Below, one piece after another: positions 23,476 to 36,866 of a DNA stretch of 64,000 nt. Under the pieces are notes generated by a model. The model did not search any database. It saw nothing but the letters and a program-made list of their open reading frames with translations, and was not told the DNA's origin. The first letter of the stretch is position 1; every line of letters starts with the position of its first letter. A program made the translations under genes and the position numbers. The DNA comes from Ficedula albicollis (taxonomy: Eukaryota; Chordata; Aves; Passeriformes; Muscicapidae), in contig NC_021678.1 in NCBI RefSeq assembly GCF_000247815.1, positions 25,497,036-25,561,035 on the forward strand. Direction: 5' to 3'.

Positions 23476-26400
23476 GTCCTTGCTTATCAATATATTGAAC
23501 TCTGCATCAAATAATCTTCAGTTATGGCTTAACCTGGTTGTTCTCATCCTTCATGTAACACATGCAGAGTTTTACTCATGTAACCAGCAATGGAAGTTGC
23601 TGATTATTCAATGTCTGTTGGGTTTGAGTAGTTATGAGACTGATCAACCAAGCCAAGTAATGAATTCTCCTCACACCTTGCTCTCCTCATTTGGATAAGC
23701 AATTGACTAAGCAAGAGGCTGTTTTTAATTCCTGCTCATAGAGCACAGCTTAGCTGTTGCTCCTCATATGCTACAAGGGAACATCTCACTTTCTCCCCAT
23801 CAGTTATGCACTGCTTCCCTCTACATCATTCCATGCCTAGCAACTGAACCAAGAGTCACTTAATTCTTTTTTTCCTCAGCAGAAACTTATGTGCCTCTTG
23901 GCTTAGGTGGATGAAAAGTCTCCTTAAATCACAAAATCCTTGGGCTCAGAAAGCAATGGGAATATAAAGCTTTAAGCCTACTCATTTTTAAAATGCCCTG
24001 CATGAGATGAATGCATTTTTTTTCTGAATTTTTCTGAATTGTAGTTGAGCTATAGACCACTTTCAGTATTAAGAGTGCTGTTCTGTGAGTTTCAAAACTG
24101 CCTGGAATGAGGTCTATGTTTTTTGGCTCCATAGGAAATATCAGTTCCAAACTCATTAGTTAAATCAGGCATAGTTACCTCCCCATGTATTCTCACCAGC
24201 CAGGTCATCAGCCAGTAAAATGAGCTAAGACTCAAAAATGCCAAATATTTATAGATATGGGCAGAGGTCTCTCTCCACAGCAAGGTACATCTGCTCTCTT
24301 TCTTCTGCTAGAAAACAGAGCACTGCTTTTTTTTTGCTTTTTTTTTTTAAACCAAATGTGTCTTTTTGTGGAAAAACATATTAGACTTAGGAAATTGCTA
24401 CAAAGGAAAGAAGATAAAGTTTTTGTGTCCAACAAAATTGCCTCAGCATTTGGCAAATGAGAGGAAAAGGGAAAGTAGGAATAAAAAAGAAAACCAAAAA
24501 AGGAAAAGAATTAAAAATCCATCCTTGTTACATAGTGTACACTGCAGGGATTTTAAAGAGTGGAATAACATGTTACTTACTGGTAATCACTTGCCTAGCA
24601 AGGTGTTTGGTATCTGCTGACTGAAGTAGCAAAAGGAGCTGGGGTATGTCTCTTATCACCGTTTAAATGTCTCCTGCAGTCCCTGTGACTGGATTATCCC
24701 TGAGCTGGAGCTGGCCCTGGCCTGCCTCAGTGGGAGGCAGAGCTGGGTGTCCCTTGTGTGCCTGTCACAGCTTTGCCCCTCTTCTTTCCCTGTAAGAGAG
24801 ATCTGGGACATTCCTTCCCACTGGGGCTGTGCTCAGAGTATTTCACAGCTAGTGGGCACACAGAGACATTGGGGTACTTCTGCTAACAGCAAGAGTTGAA
24901 AACATGTACAAGCTTTTGCTGACGACTCCAGTGACTCGCAGTCCATTGGAAAACTTGCACATATTCTGGAAAACAGCAAAATGGACAAAGATTATTTAAA
25001 AAATCAGTTCCTCTCTGCTTGAGGCAGGCTCTGAAGCATTAGAATTCAAATGTCTTTAAAATTAAAATTCCAAACCCTTGCATTTTAAAATCAATTAATG
25101 ATTAATTTATAACCTAACAAGGCTCCAGAGAAAGGGAATATTAAAAAATATAATTACTATACAGTTCTTAATAGATTAGAAAAATAACCATTACTCCCTT
25201 CAAGACTAACAGTGGAAGAAAAAAAAATTGTATTGATTTTGGGTATGAATACATTAACTCATATATTATTAAGGAAACAGAAACTGTTTTCTTCCAAATG
25301 TAATGAAGGGTGTAATCAGATGAGTTCTTAGGAGCCAATGTTAATCAGTTAACACCAGTCAGCAGCAGTTAACTGGTTGTTTATCTGAGGTGAGCTATGG
25401 GGGGAGAGGGAGGGATATTTAGTTAGGCTGGTATCTAGATTATTTTCTGAGTTATGCACATGGTCCTGGAGGATCTGTTCTTCTCAGAAGCAACATTCAT
25501 TGAGGAAAAATAAAAAGGGCATTTATTAGGGCTGGAGAAGAGATAGATCTCACTGTGACTTCACATCACACTATATTGGTGGAAACTTCAGTGAGAACTG
25601 TCACACCTTGAGCTTTTGCCTGGTGGTTACATATTCTGTCTAGTTCTCCAGACAGCTGTGATCATTCTTGTCTATTGCCACACAGCATAAATATTGTATG
25701 GCTGCATTATGGATTATGAAATTATCATCATTATTGGATTTAGATAGAAAGAAAGCCTGGCTAGATGTGAGGAAAAGGGATTAAAAATAAAAAGAAATAT
25801 TCAGTTAGTGAATAGAGCTAGAGGAATAAGTCTGGAGACTAAAACCTCTTTTTATCCAGGTTAGCCAGTGGTGTGTGAAAACTACAGAGGTAGAGGCAGT
25901 TTTTAGCTTAGAGCTATATCAAAGAGAAATTTGATTCCTGCAGTCTGATTTCCCTTTTATCTTTAATGGATTAGCTGATGTATTGACAAACAGGAAGGGT
26001 GGCAGGATTTCAGATGTAGATAGATGCCCACCAGGAATTTGAATGACTTCATCTAATCCTTCTACAGGGAAGTCTACCAAGAGCAAAGTAATGACTTCTG
26101 AAACTAAATCATCTCTCAAACACCAGGTTCTTGCTGCAGTTCATGACTCCAGTGCAGCTATCCTTATTTACACAGTGGTTCCCAATTCTGCTCACAATTA
26201 ATCTGTCTCTCTGTTGACACCAGCACACTTACACAATTTTGTAAGAGCACAGTCAAGTGTCTGGAGAGAAAAATCTCTTTATTTCCTGGAGTCGCTATTC
26301 CCCAACTGCTTATTTCCAGCATCTTCTGTTTCTCCTGTCATCAGGGTGCATTTCTCACTTTAAATTGGCTTCATCCAATCACCCTTCTGGTTTTCTGCCT

Positions 26401-28692
26401 CTTGTAGTATATTTGTTTTTCTGAGAAAACACTCACTGCACCCATTACTGTAATGATTCAATGGCTTTTAAATTCCTTCATCCCCCTTCAGTGGGCTTTC
26501 ACTTTTTGTGCTGCAATATTTAACACAACTCTACTGCAGGAGGGAGTGAAAAAAAGGACACCCTTTGTTAAAGTCTTCTCCAGGCAAGCGACTTTTAGAG
26601 TGGGATCTATGAACTGGGCTCTTCTATCTTTCCAGCTTACATAGACAACTGGTAAATCTTTTTCCACACAAGAAAAAATTCTTTAAAAATATTGTTTAAA
26701 TTCCATTTCCTGATAAAACTCCTATTTTTGCAGGGAAAAATAAAAGAGCAAAGTGATCTGCCTTCAAGGAACTAATCAAAACTCCAAGTGGGACTGGAGG
26801 ACATACGGGATGGCAGACAATTCACCTCTTCTTGGAGATGGACAGAAGTTAATGACAGTACTCTCTCTTTGTACCTTTCTCTTGGCATCTCTCATGATCA
26901 TTTGTACTTTGCTTCCTTTCATATTTTTGTTTTGAGAAATTATAAGACTTTTTTTGGAATAAATACTTTCTTGTCCCTATGTAAGTCTTTGGCTATTTGC
27001 ACATTCCTCTACAAAATCCAAGTTTTCCCTTTTGCTCTCCCAGCCCAGCTGTACCTGGGCTGTGGCCTGGGTGACACACAGTTCAAAGGGAAATTTGCAT
27101 TTTTGCACGTGGGGCATCCTTGGGGATTCTGGGTTTTACAGGTCAAAGCTCTCTGCTCACAACGTACTGCACAATGCTGGTAGAAGAAATGCATTCCACT
27201 ATCCCATTTCTTCTAGAAATCTCCAATAATTACTCATCAAAATCCTGGTGCTGCAGCATATTCAAGGAGAAGCAGCCTAGAAATGCTTTCTATCTTGGGT
27301 ATTAGGTCTTGCAAGAGAAATTTTCTCCTGCTGAAATATTTCACAAAGTCCACAAGTGGTTTTTAAGGTATTGAAATAAATACTGCAGTGCTAAGAATGA
27401 TATTCAGAGAGACAGCTGGATGTGCTAAGTAAGGGTGATATCAGGAGATATAACAGGAATTCAGCAATGTACAATGAAACCATGTATTACCTGAGATTTA
27501 TATCTTTCTACAGCTCCACTATTGCTGGTTTTACTAAGGAAAAAAAAAGACCCCAAAAGTGTTCTGGGTAAGATATACTGGTGATGGCATCTCACCTGGC
27601 AATTCTAAGGATGCTGCAGAAGAATTCCCTTAAGAGATTCCTTAGCAGCTCTAAACATGGGACAAGAGGTTGTACTGTTGAAGATAGCTTCAGGAAATTG
27701 CAGCTCCAATCAAACCTGCAGGCCTTGCAATTTGTGTTGAAAGCAGATTGGAGTTGGACTTCTCCCTACCCTGGGGAAAAGAAAGCTGCAGGAGCAGGAG
27801 AAAGTTAAAGCTCTCCTCTGTGGAGAAGGTGATGTGTTCAGATCTCCCAGCAATAAATCTTTAACTGCTGGCAAGCTCAAAAAATTGAAACAGATAGTTA
27901 ATGGAAGGAAAATGTGAAACCCTCCAGCCTGGCCCTCTTCAGCAAACAGGTACAATGCATTGTTGAGCTTTCAAATGCTGCTCAAGAGCCAGTGCTGGGA
28001 ATACAGAAATGAACATTTTGCTCTCAGATAAGGACTGTCTGAGAGCAAGTTAGCCAAGCTTCAGTGGGCTCTTGTCAGGGAAAGAAGGGAGCATTACTGA
28101 GATGAGGGTCGTCCTGTAGCAAATGGATTTTTCAGACTCCAAGAGGTCTGTGTGAGATCTAGAGACACAGGGAGACATCTGTCTTCCAAAGTTGAGTCCA
28201 TTCTCTTGTGTGCATTCTACAGTGTGCATCTCCCCTAATCTGTTGATGACATCTCTTCTCAGATGCCTCAATTTGGTTGGATAACCAATTTATCAGAGTA
28301 AAGGAGCACTTCCTGGCTTCAGAGGCTTGCTGGGAGTGTAAGTGCTGTGGCAGAGGTAAGTGTTTACCATGATGGTGGCAGAGCCAGACCTCACAACCCT
28401 CCTGCCCTCAATCCCAGAAATAAATCCTCCTTGCCAACAGTTCACACCCACAGAAACATCCCAATGCACCTAGGGATGCCATGCTAGAAGCCAGCAGCAG
28501 CTATGCAATACCAATTATTTGTGGGTTTAGTGAATTCATCAGCATAACTGAGTCCCAAACAGAACCTATCACAACTGCAATTCCCATGTCTGGCTGCTGT
28601 TACATTACAGGGCTTTTAGGAGGGGAAGTGAATAGTAACTTCTCTCCTTCAGCTTGCCTCGTAAATTTACACATAAACAACCTTTCTGGAAA
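23476..28692. other. Long unique non-coding stretch, no gene seen
   Basis: About 5.2 kb without a recognised exon or element. T-runs occur near 24329-24349. Short frames at 24232-24620, 26453-26644, 26753-27305 and 27581-27955 are unsupported. The sequence around 25020-25300 is strongly AT-rich. Confidence 0.45.
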
Positions 28693-29661
28693 CTCCTTTT
28701 TTATTTTTATTTTTCTCTCTAACTCAAGAAAGCTGGAGATTACTTTTTTTTACTATGTGAAAGCCAGAGATGGAGTGAAAAACAGAGGAATTAAGGTCAG
28801 TCACTAATTCTGGATCATCAACCTGAGAGCAGTAGCATAGACTTTACCTGTTTGAAAATAAATATCTACAAACTGGATTCCTGAATCTGAATGAATCACC
28901 CTGAGCCCTCTCAGCATGAGCAGAGAGGAACTGTGTGTAATTTGTCTCTATGCAAGATAGGCATTTGGAAGAAGATAAATCTGTTGTGTATTTGTTTCTC
29001 ATCACTGACTGTGAAGCAGGTGCAGTAGGTGGCACAGGCAGAGCTGCTCACACTGTAAACAGCTGGAGTTGGGTGAGGAGAAACAACAGCCCTGGGCTGA
29101 TCCTGTGAGGCAACAGAATTTACTTATTGCTGACACCTTAACTCAAACAACAGCCCTGGGCTGATCCTGTGAGGCAGCAGAATTTACTTATTGCTGACAC
29201 CTTACCTTACTCCTTTTTTATTTTTATTTTTCTCTCTAACTCAAGAAAGCTGGAGATTACTTTTTTTTACTATGTGAAAGCCAGAGATGGAGTGAAAAAC
29301 AGAGGAATTAAGGTCAGTCACTAATTCTGGATCATCAACCTGAGAGCAGTAGCATAGACTTTACCTGTTTGAAAATAAATATCTACAAACTGGATTCCTG
29401 AATCTGAATGAATCACCCTGAGCCCTCTCAGCATGAGCAGAGAGGAACTGTGTGTAATTTGTCTCTATGCAAGATAGGCATTTGGAAGAAGATAAATCTG
29501 TTGTGTATTTGTTTCTCATCACTGACTGTGAAGCAGGTGCAGTAGGTGGCACAGGCAGAGCTGCTCACACTGTAAACAGCTGGAGTTGGGTGAGGAGAAA
29601 CAACAGCCCTGGGCTGATCCTGTGAGGCAACAGAATTTACTTATTGCTGACACCTTAACTC
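28693..29661. repeat. 517-bp tandem duplication with nested 57-62-bp repeats
   Basis: Copy A runs from 28693 to 29209 and copy B from 29210 to about 29661. Each begins 'ctcctttttt' followed by 'atttttctctctaactcaag'. Inside, a shorter unit beginning 'caacagccctgggctgatcc' and ending near 'gctgacacctta' occurs at 29085-29142, 29147-29203 and 29603-29660. Copy A thus ends with two short units and copy B with one. A minus-strand 63-codon frame (28844-29035 and 29361-29552) is identical in both copies, which shows how similar the copies are. I do not regard that frame as a gene. Confidence 0.97.
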
Positions 29662-32600
29662 CCCAAGCACTGCTTTGAGCAGTGGAAGGTATTCACAGGT
29701 TTTGCTTGAACCGGTTAGCTGTATTCTCCAACCCATACTTTTCAGGAACTTCTGGAGAGATCCCAGCATCTTCTATTTTATGTGGTGAGAATGCACTTCA
29801 TGGGGAACTTTGCTCCCTCTTGCCATCCACAACAACTAGCTGTGGTGCTACAAGAGAGCTGGGTCAGTCTCAATTGCTTCATATCAGATTCAGTTGCTTA
29901 ATTGGAGTCCATGCTGTAGAAACTTTGTGAACTTGCAGCAACAATAGCCCAATTAAATACATTTTACCTCTGAAAATGGACATAGCATATGAACTAGCCA
30001 TCCCCTTTCTCAGCAAAACTCAACAATAACTAAATGAAGCTAACATTTTCCAACTCAACAATTCTCTAATACACAGCATTTAAGCAGGAAATAAAAAGAG
30101 GGTTTCTTAGCTGACCCAGAAATTATGACCAGTGCCCAAGAAATAGCCCATTCCTAGCAAAAGGAAGAAATGTAAATTGTTCAGCTACAAAAAAGGGAAA
30201 GGTGACTTCCCTTTAAATGAAAAACATTCAAAAACCTGCTTATAGGAGAGGTAACTTTTCACCAGAAGTGCTCACTGACAAAAATCATAATGCACCCCTA
30301 ACTATAGATGCAATTATATATCTGAACATAGAATATAAATATCTTCTCCCATCATATAAGAAAGAGCCCAGAATCTCTGCACCAATTCCAGTGAATCCAG
30401 TCAGCAGCTTGGATGCAGCATGGCTTAATATTTCACATTGCACTGGGGCTGAATTTAAACTTTGCAACCATAACAGATGGAGAACTCTCACATTTTGGGT
30501 GTTTTCTTGACTACCACAAATGAAAGCCTAATCACAAAGTGGGGTTCACACTTGCAAATTAGATGCATGAAGAAGAGGAGGAACTGTGTGGCAAAACGTT
30601 CTGAAATGCTGGGTAACAAGATGAGTGAAATAAAGCAGATGGTCTGCAGTCTTATTCATAGCATGAGAACTCAAAAGTTTGGACACTGGTGCATTACCCA
30701 TAATATTAAATTAACATACCTCTTATGTGGAACTGAAGCCAGACAGCATCAAAAAAACATTTATAACAATAATAAAAAAACTATTTTACTCTGCAAAAGT
30801 AGGATGGCTGTATCCAAGACTGACTACTGCAACAGTCTCTGATCATCTCCTCAGAAAGAAAAAATAATTTTAGAGAGTCATAGATCACCTGTGTCAACAC
30901 CAGGCCTGGGAATGTTCCTTAGCCTTGTTGAATCTACTGGTACAGCCAAATACTGGGTTAGCAGAGATTAGGGTTAGGAGAGATTTCCCAGAGCCCACAC
31001 CAGACCTGGGACTTGTGTCTTCTGGCTCATTAAATTTCTGTTAACAAAAGCTTCATGATAAAGCACAGATGTGCTGTTGTTTGCTTGAGAAGAAAGATTA
31101 TTGCAGTGTCCTAGAGAACCCAAGCAAACCGAATTTTTTGAGAAGTGCAATCTTTCCAGGATGGAAGCTTCAAGTAAGACCTGAGATGTTTCAAGGAAAA
31201 AAACAGCACAACTCTATAGCAGCCTAATCCTGCTTACCTTCTCTCCAAACTACTCCCCTTATTCTTCAGGAAAGCCTTAATGTGACAATGGCACTTTAGA
31301 ATCCCCCAAGAGTTTCATGTAGACTGTAACAGTGTTAGGAAAATTAAAACAAGGCTGGCAGCAGTATGTGCTCTGAGTGAATTCCTTGATAAACTCCACT
31401 TTTTCTTTCTTTCAAATAATTCACTTTAATTAGTGCAATCCTATTCAGCAGATTATTCACTTGTAAGCTTCCTCTGAGGAGCATATGGAAGTTAATGTCA
31501 GCCTCTAGATATAAAGATTCATATTCCTGCTGCTTGTCATCTCATACTGAGGTTCTTTCTAATCCTACTCTACTTTCAGATGTGTAAACCACCTCCTGCA
31601 GGCAAAGCACAGCAATCCCAGATTCACCTGTTATTTGTGGAGCCTCAGTGGCTGCTGACAATCACCTGTGGTCAAGATGCTCATTTCAATCTTCCACTTT
31701 TCTCTTCAGCTGTGAGTCTGGATGACAGAAAATTTGTTTTGGTTCTTTGCTGTAACTGTCTGAAACCATAAAGAAATGATGAGAAATTGGAGATTAGCAC
31801 CTCATGACAATGAATACAGATCAGCAAATTGAGAGTTAAGCTCACACAGGGGCAGTTTCAGAGGCAGGTTCTGCATTTATTTTGATGTTTGTGCCTTCTG
31901 TTTTTAAAAGGTAGATGTTAGATTTGTTTCTCTAAATAAACAGTGTTCACGTTTCTAGGCAGGTGTATTGCATATGCATTGTCAGGAATGTATTACAAAG
32001 AAAAAATTCTTAAATAAATGATTATGTTGGTGGAATAGATTATGTTGGAAACTGTATTATACAAGGGGAAAACTTCACAATCTGAAGGAGGAAAATGGTA
32101 ATAATAAAAAAAATATTAAATGAATTAAACCAATTACATTATCCCTTTCATTGAAAGCAGAATTAATCATCTAACAAAAGCTGACTTTGTGTCTCTCTCT
32201 GTGACCTACTCAGTACCTACCCACTGTGAACTATTCAGTGAATGTGTTCATGCTATTTGCTGAGTAAGGCAGTGTTCCCAGGTAGGGTTTTGGGAAAGGA
32301 AAAAGCTGGAAAAGGATCATGCAAGCTGTGGTTGTAATAAGTGCATCTATTCACAGATACTTCCTATCTGGCTGAGAAACCACAATGTTCCTCATCTAAG
32401 GAAGCTACATTTTCTTGACTATCTTGATCATTGTTGGATTATGGTTCTATAGACCAGATCACAGAAGACCCTTTTCCTCTAAATTCCTTGTTTTAAGTAA
32501 CAAAACACACAAAAAGCTGTCAGAGAAACAGAGAAAAAAAAGGTAAAATTGTTGAAGGTCATAGAAACCGTCTCCCAAATTACTGTTTTACTCATTGAGA

Positions 32601-34183
32601 AAGAGCAGCTCCTAAAAACATGTATTAGGCCACCACACAAAACCCCCTCAATCTGTCCAAAAGACAAAATTTGTTCTTCTTTCTCTCCTGCACCTGCATT
32701 TCTCCTCTTTTGTCCTGATTTCATGTGATAGTTTAATGGCATATTTTACCTCATACTGATTCTCAACTCTCTTTTTCATTTCTCCCTGGCCTAGTAATAA
32801 GATTGCAAGGCTCACATTTCAGTCTCACCCTGTGGAGAAGCAATGCTGATTTGCTTTCCTTCCAGATGTGAAGCAACCCGTTTATGTTTAATATTCGCTC
32901 TTCAGTCACACAGAGGCCTGCATTTAACTACGTTTTTATGCATTATAAATGCACATACATTTGAAAGAATAAAATTCCTTCTACCCAACATCCCTCTAAA
33001 TGGAGCTGAGGTGAGCTCTTGTTTCCCTGAGGCAGCCTGACATTTGAAGATCACTTTTAACCATTTTGGTTTTGAGCTGTACTTTTTCCCTTCTTATCTC
33101 CCTGTGCTCCTGTGTCTCCAAGTGTTTCCCAAAAATAGACAGGGAGTAACCTCCAGACCATGTGCTGAGGAGGAAAGTGGTTGGAAAAGAGAACAGGCAA
33201 CTTTAAGATTCACGGAGGGCTCAGGATCCCTTCCCACAGCCCTGCAGTCCTCTGCCACCCAGACTTATTCCCAGTAAAGTGAAACTTTCAGCCTTTTCAG
33301 TTAAGAGGAATTCTCATGTCTCTAACAAGCCTCCACCAAGCTGTGATAATATCCCTGGATATCAGCACCAAGTGCCCAGGCCCTAAGGCTCTGCAGGGCC
33401 AGAAGAGCAGCAGATACTGGCTTTGTGTTTTGGGTAAGACACATCCCATAAGTTCAAGCCTCTTGCAGCCCCACTGGGTATGGCACAACACAGGGATCTT
33501 TGATCAAGATTCATACTGCTACAAAACTCATGCTGAAAGAGATGGAAAAATATTTTAGAGCAAGACACATTTCAATAGCCTTCTTAATCTGTGTGTTTGT
33601 GGATGGCTTGTTTCTGAAAGGTCTTCACAAGCCTCATTTGCAAGTCACAATACATGGTGAATAATTGAAATTACTAAGAGACTCTGAGACTGTTATGATC
33701 TGCTTTGGACAAAAACCCACACTGAACCTGTCTGTCTCCAGCACCAGCTGGAAAAGAATTTATGGATTGGAAGCTACATATTACATGGATGTGAAATGAA
33801 ATATTTTATGGACTGATCCTTTTAGATTTCCAAACTTAATTACATTTCGTGTTTAATCAGAAATCAGTGTTGACCCATACAGCATCAGAGGTAGTGGTAC
33901 TGACTATTCTCTTTCAGTTTGCTTAAAGACAGGGTCTCACCATGACATTGTTGACTGATTTTTGAAAACATGCAGAGAAGTGGCTGACAATACATATTAC
34001 AAAATCTAGAAGCAAAGGCTGATTAGAAATTAGCAACGAGGATTTCAACACATAAAGCATGACCCCTCTTGTAACAGTGAAAGGAATCACTGAACAAAGT
34101 GACTAAAGATACGGTAGATTTACCAGCATATGAAGCTCTGAAATTCATTTGTTTTCAGCCACAGCAGTTTGTGCAATTTAGGA
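29662..34183. other. Long unique non-coding stretch, no gene seen
   Basis: About 4.5 kb of AT-rich unique sequence. The longest frames are 30217-30510 and 30477-30842 (plus) and 32479-32742 (minus), and none has a domain I recognise. The simple 'aataataaaaaaa' run at about 32100-32112 is not significant. Confidence 0.45.
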
Positions 34184-34325
34184 CATGGCCACATCAACCT
34201 TTTTCCCCAGCAGAAACGAGTGGCAGAGGCTGCACAGCCAAGGGTAAGACTATTCATGGCCACATCAACCTTTTTCCCCAGCAGAAAAGAGTGGCAGAGG
34301 CTGCACAGCCAAGGATAAGACTATT
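34184..34325. repeat. 71-bp tandem duplication, two copies
   Basis: Copies 34184-34254 and 34255-34325 start 'catggccacatcaacctttt' and differ at a few bases (for example 'aaacgag' versus 'aaaagag', 'gggtaag' versus 'ggataag'). The plus frame 34099-34476 crosses both copies in different phase, since 71 is not a multiple of three, yet remains open. I attribute this to chance. Confidence 0.95.
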
Positions 34326-34817
34326 TGTTTTGGCAGTATGCTTACCTCAGCTAAAAGCTTCCTGCACCCTGAGGAAGCACAGAATACTTTGTAGTATAAA
34401 TAAGATTATTACTCTTGAGGAGCTTATTCATTGTGTTTGGAATTCATCCCATCCAGTTCTGGATGACTACAACTGAGGTAGGCACCTCAGGCTTCCATGC
34501 TAATTACTGAAGGAAAAAATAAAGCACAATTCTTACTGCTTGGATGAATCTCATCTTAGAAGTGTTTTTTTCTCTCCACTGACTCTCAGCAATGTCAGGG
34601 TGGCTTGGAGATACCTGCTTTGTGCATCTCATCCCATGAACTGATAGCAGAGACAGTGAGGGGATACTTCTGCCAAATTCTGCTGTGTGACATCAAGGAA
34701 GTGAGACAGAACACTGTCTTCTGCTGATCTCAGTTTGGCCACAACTTCAGGCTGGAGGCAACAGCTCAATCCTTTGGGGAAGATACACAGAGTGACTCTT
34801 ATAGCCAGGGCTGGATT
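34326..34817. other. Unique non-coding sequence, no gene seen
   Basis: Nothing recognised between the two neighbouring duplications. Confidence 0.5.
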
Positions 34818-34947
34818 GTGTCCACCCTTCTCCTGGGCAGCTGTTTTGGTTTGGAGAAAATCTCAGTTCACTAGATTGAAAGCTGTCCACCCTTCTCCTG
34901 GGCAGCTGTTTTGGTCTGGAGAAAATCTCAATTCACTAGATTGAAAG
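34818..34947. repeat. 66-bp tandem duplication, two copies
   Basis: Copies 34818-34883 and 34884-34947 begin 'tgtccacccttctcctgggc' and end 'ttcactagattgaaag'. I see substitutions at two positions ('ggtttgg' versus 'ggtctgg', 'ctcag' versus 'ctcaa'), with a small length difference at the end. Confidence 0.95.
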
Positions 34948-36866
34948 AAAGCTCTGCTCTGGGAAGGGAATCTGGGCTGGATCCCAGCAGCATAGTCCAT
35001 CTGGATTTCTTCAGATGTCAGAAGGGGTTTCTCTGCAATAGATATTATGGACATATTAAGGACTTGAAGGAATATCTAGCCAGAGAGCGTAGAAAATCGG
35101 ATTTCATAGAAAACAGACCCCAGCGACCTTCAGTGACCTTTAAAGAAAGAAGCAGTTCTTCCCTAAACACATGGAAGAGATGTGAGAAAAAATAACATAA
35201 TGACATTTATTTCATTTTTAATCTTTCTAAATGAAATTTCAGCATGATCTGAAAGACAACAGCATGAGCAGAGATTGTTACTTCAATAGGATTATTGTCA
35301 GAAGCTGTGTTTGTACTACAGTGTAGATACATTTTCATGTTTGATAAGTTACAAAGACTGATAAATGTATTTCATTTTAGATATCAGATTCACAGCAATC
35401 TCTATTTTTCTCATATCTGAAAGATTATATCTGTGAACACCTCACAGCAGGCTGAAATCTGGACTGCAAGTTCTAAAGTCAGTTTGTTTAAAGTTTGTCA
35501 CATGGTGTTGATTTACTGATATGTCAGGTAATGAGGTGCCTGTCTTTAGGAACCTTTCTTATTTATCTGGATGGATCCAGAAACTGTGGTCATATCTCTA
35601 CTTGTGACACTGAATTCCCCTGAATTCTCTCAAATCCAGTGTTTGGATGCAGACACAGGCTGTGAGCTAGGCTGGGTGAAAGCTGTGGCTGCATCCTGAG
35701 CCTTCTTTACATCTTAGGATAGCCCCAAATGCACATTCCATATGGGACAGAGACCTGCCTGGTGGCTGTGCCTCAGCATGAAGTCCACAGTGCTTTACTG
35801 TGGTGTTTTGGGGACAAGCACCAGGAAGAAAAGTCAGCTGGCCTTTTCCCCCACTGCCATCTGCCACAAGGGACTGTAGGAATTGTGAGGAGCTCAGCTG
35901 GTGGGTATCCGACGTAAATACAAGGTGTGCACCTCTACACTGCTCCCAGACTCTTTCACAGGTGCCTTAGCTTTGATATTATTCCTAGTGCTAGGTTTCA
36001 TTTCCCTCAGCTGGCAGACACACAATTAATTCTTTGAAGCCATTTAAGCAACAATGATTTACAGTTAAGATGTCTCAGCTAATCACAGCATAATTAATTG
36101 CCTGTAATACTTTTATGTCCTGGAGAAGGAAGACTTTAATACCAAGGAGTTTTGGCTGCACTGCAATGATGGTTTGTAGGACATCACTTTTTTTTAAAGC
36201 TATTGCCTTATTGTTTGGAAAACTGAGAATTCCAAATAGCTTGAATGTAAATTTGACATTTTGATATATTGTTCATTACTGCAGCATTTTCAGCTCTTAG
36301 GTTGGATAAATAAACACAAACCAGTTGAATTTCATTTGTTGATACATTGTGAAATTTCACACTAAGAATGTAGCAGACAATATCCAAGATCATAATTCAG
36401 AGCTTTTATATGTATCCCAGAACACGGGATAAAAATAAACTCGCTGGGCTGGGAATCAAGACTTCTATCTTCTATCCATTTAATGAGCTGTCGATGTAAT
36501 CTGGAAGAGACCCATGACCCTCAGTGAACAGAGGTGGTTTGGAAAAAGCAAGGAAAGTTGCCTTCAGACAGTCACAAAACCCTTATGAGAGTCAAATTTG
36601 AACTTTAGATGGCCTGTGGGAGCAGGATGGGCTGCAGGAGCTTTCCCTGGCAGAGTCCTGTGCAGGAAAACCTTTGGCAGGAGCTCGTATCTGCCACAGC
36701 ATCCTTTGGTAGATCAATCATGCCTCTGCTAAAGCATTCAGAATCATATTGTTGAAAGCTGATTTTGTCTCTTTTAATCATCCATTTAATCCTGATATCA
36801 AAGCCCCCTGTGTCCTGTAGGACCCCTTGCAGCACCACTGCAGACTCAATGCCCTCCAGACAGCAG
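34948..36866. other. Unique non-coding sequence, no gene seen
   Basis: No recognised exon or element. The frame 34911-35195 starts inside the preceding duplication and has no motif. Opposed frames at 35667-35917 overlap on both strands. Confidence 0.45.

Noticed and set aside
23018..23698. 93- and 129-codon frames sharing an identical N-terminal block
   Set aside because: The shared block reflects the 291-bp duplication; the apparent start is GTG and no splice or promoter support is present.
28844..29552. Identical 63-codon minus frames occurring twice as a duplicated gene pair
   Set aside because: Identity follows from the 517-bp DNA duplication, and the peptide itself shows no motif or gene structure.
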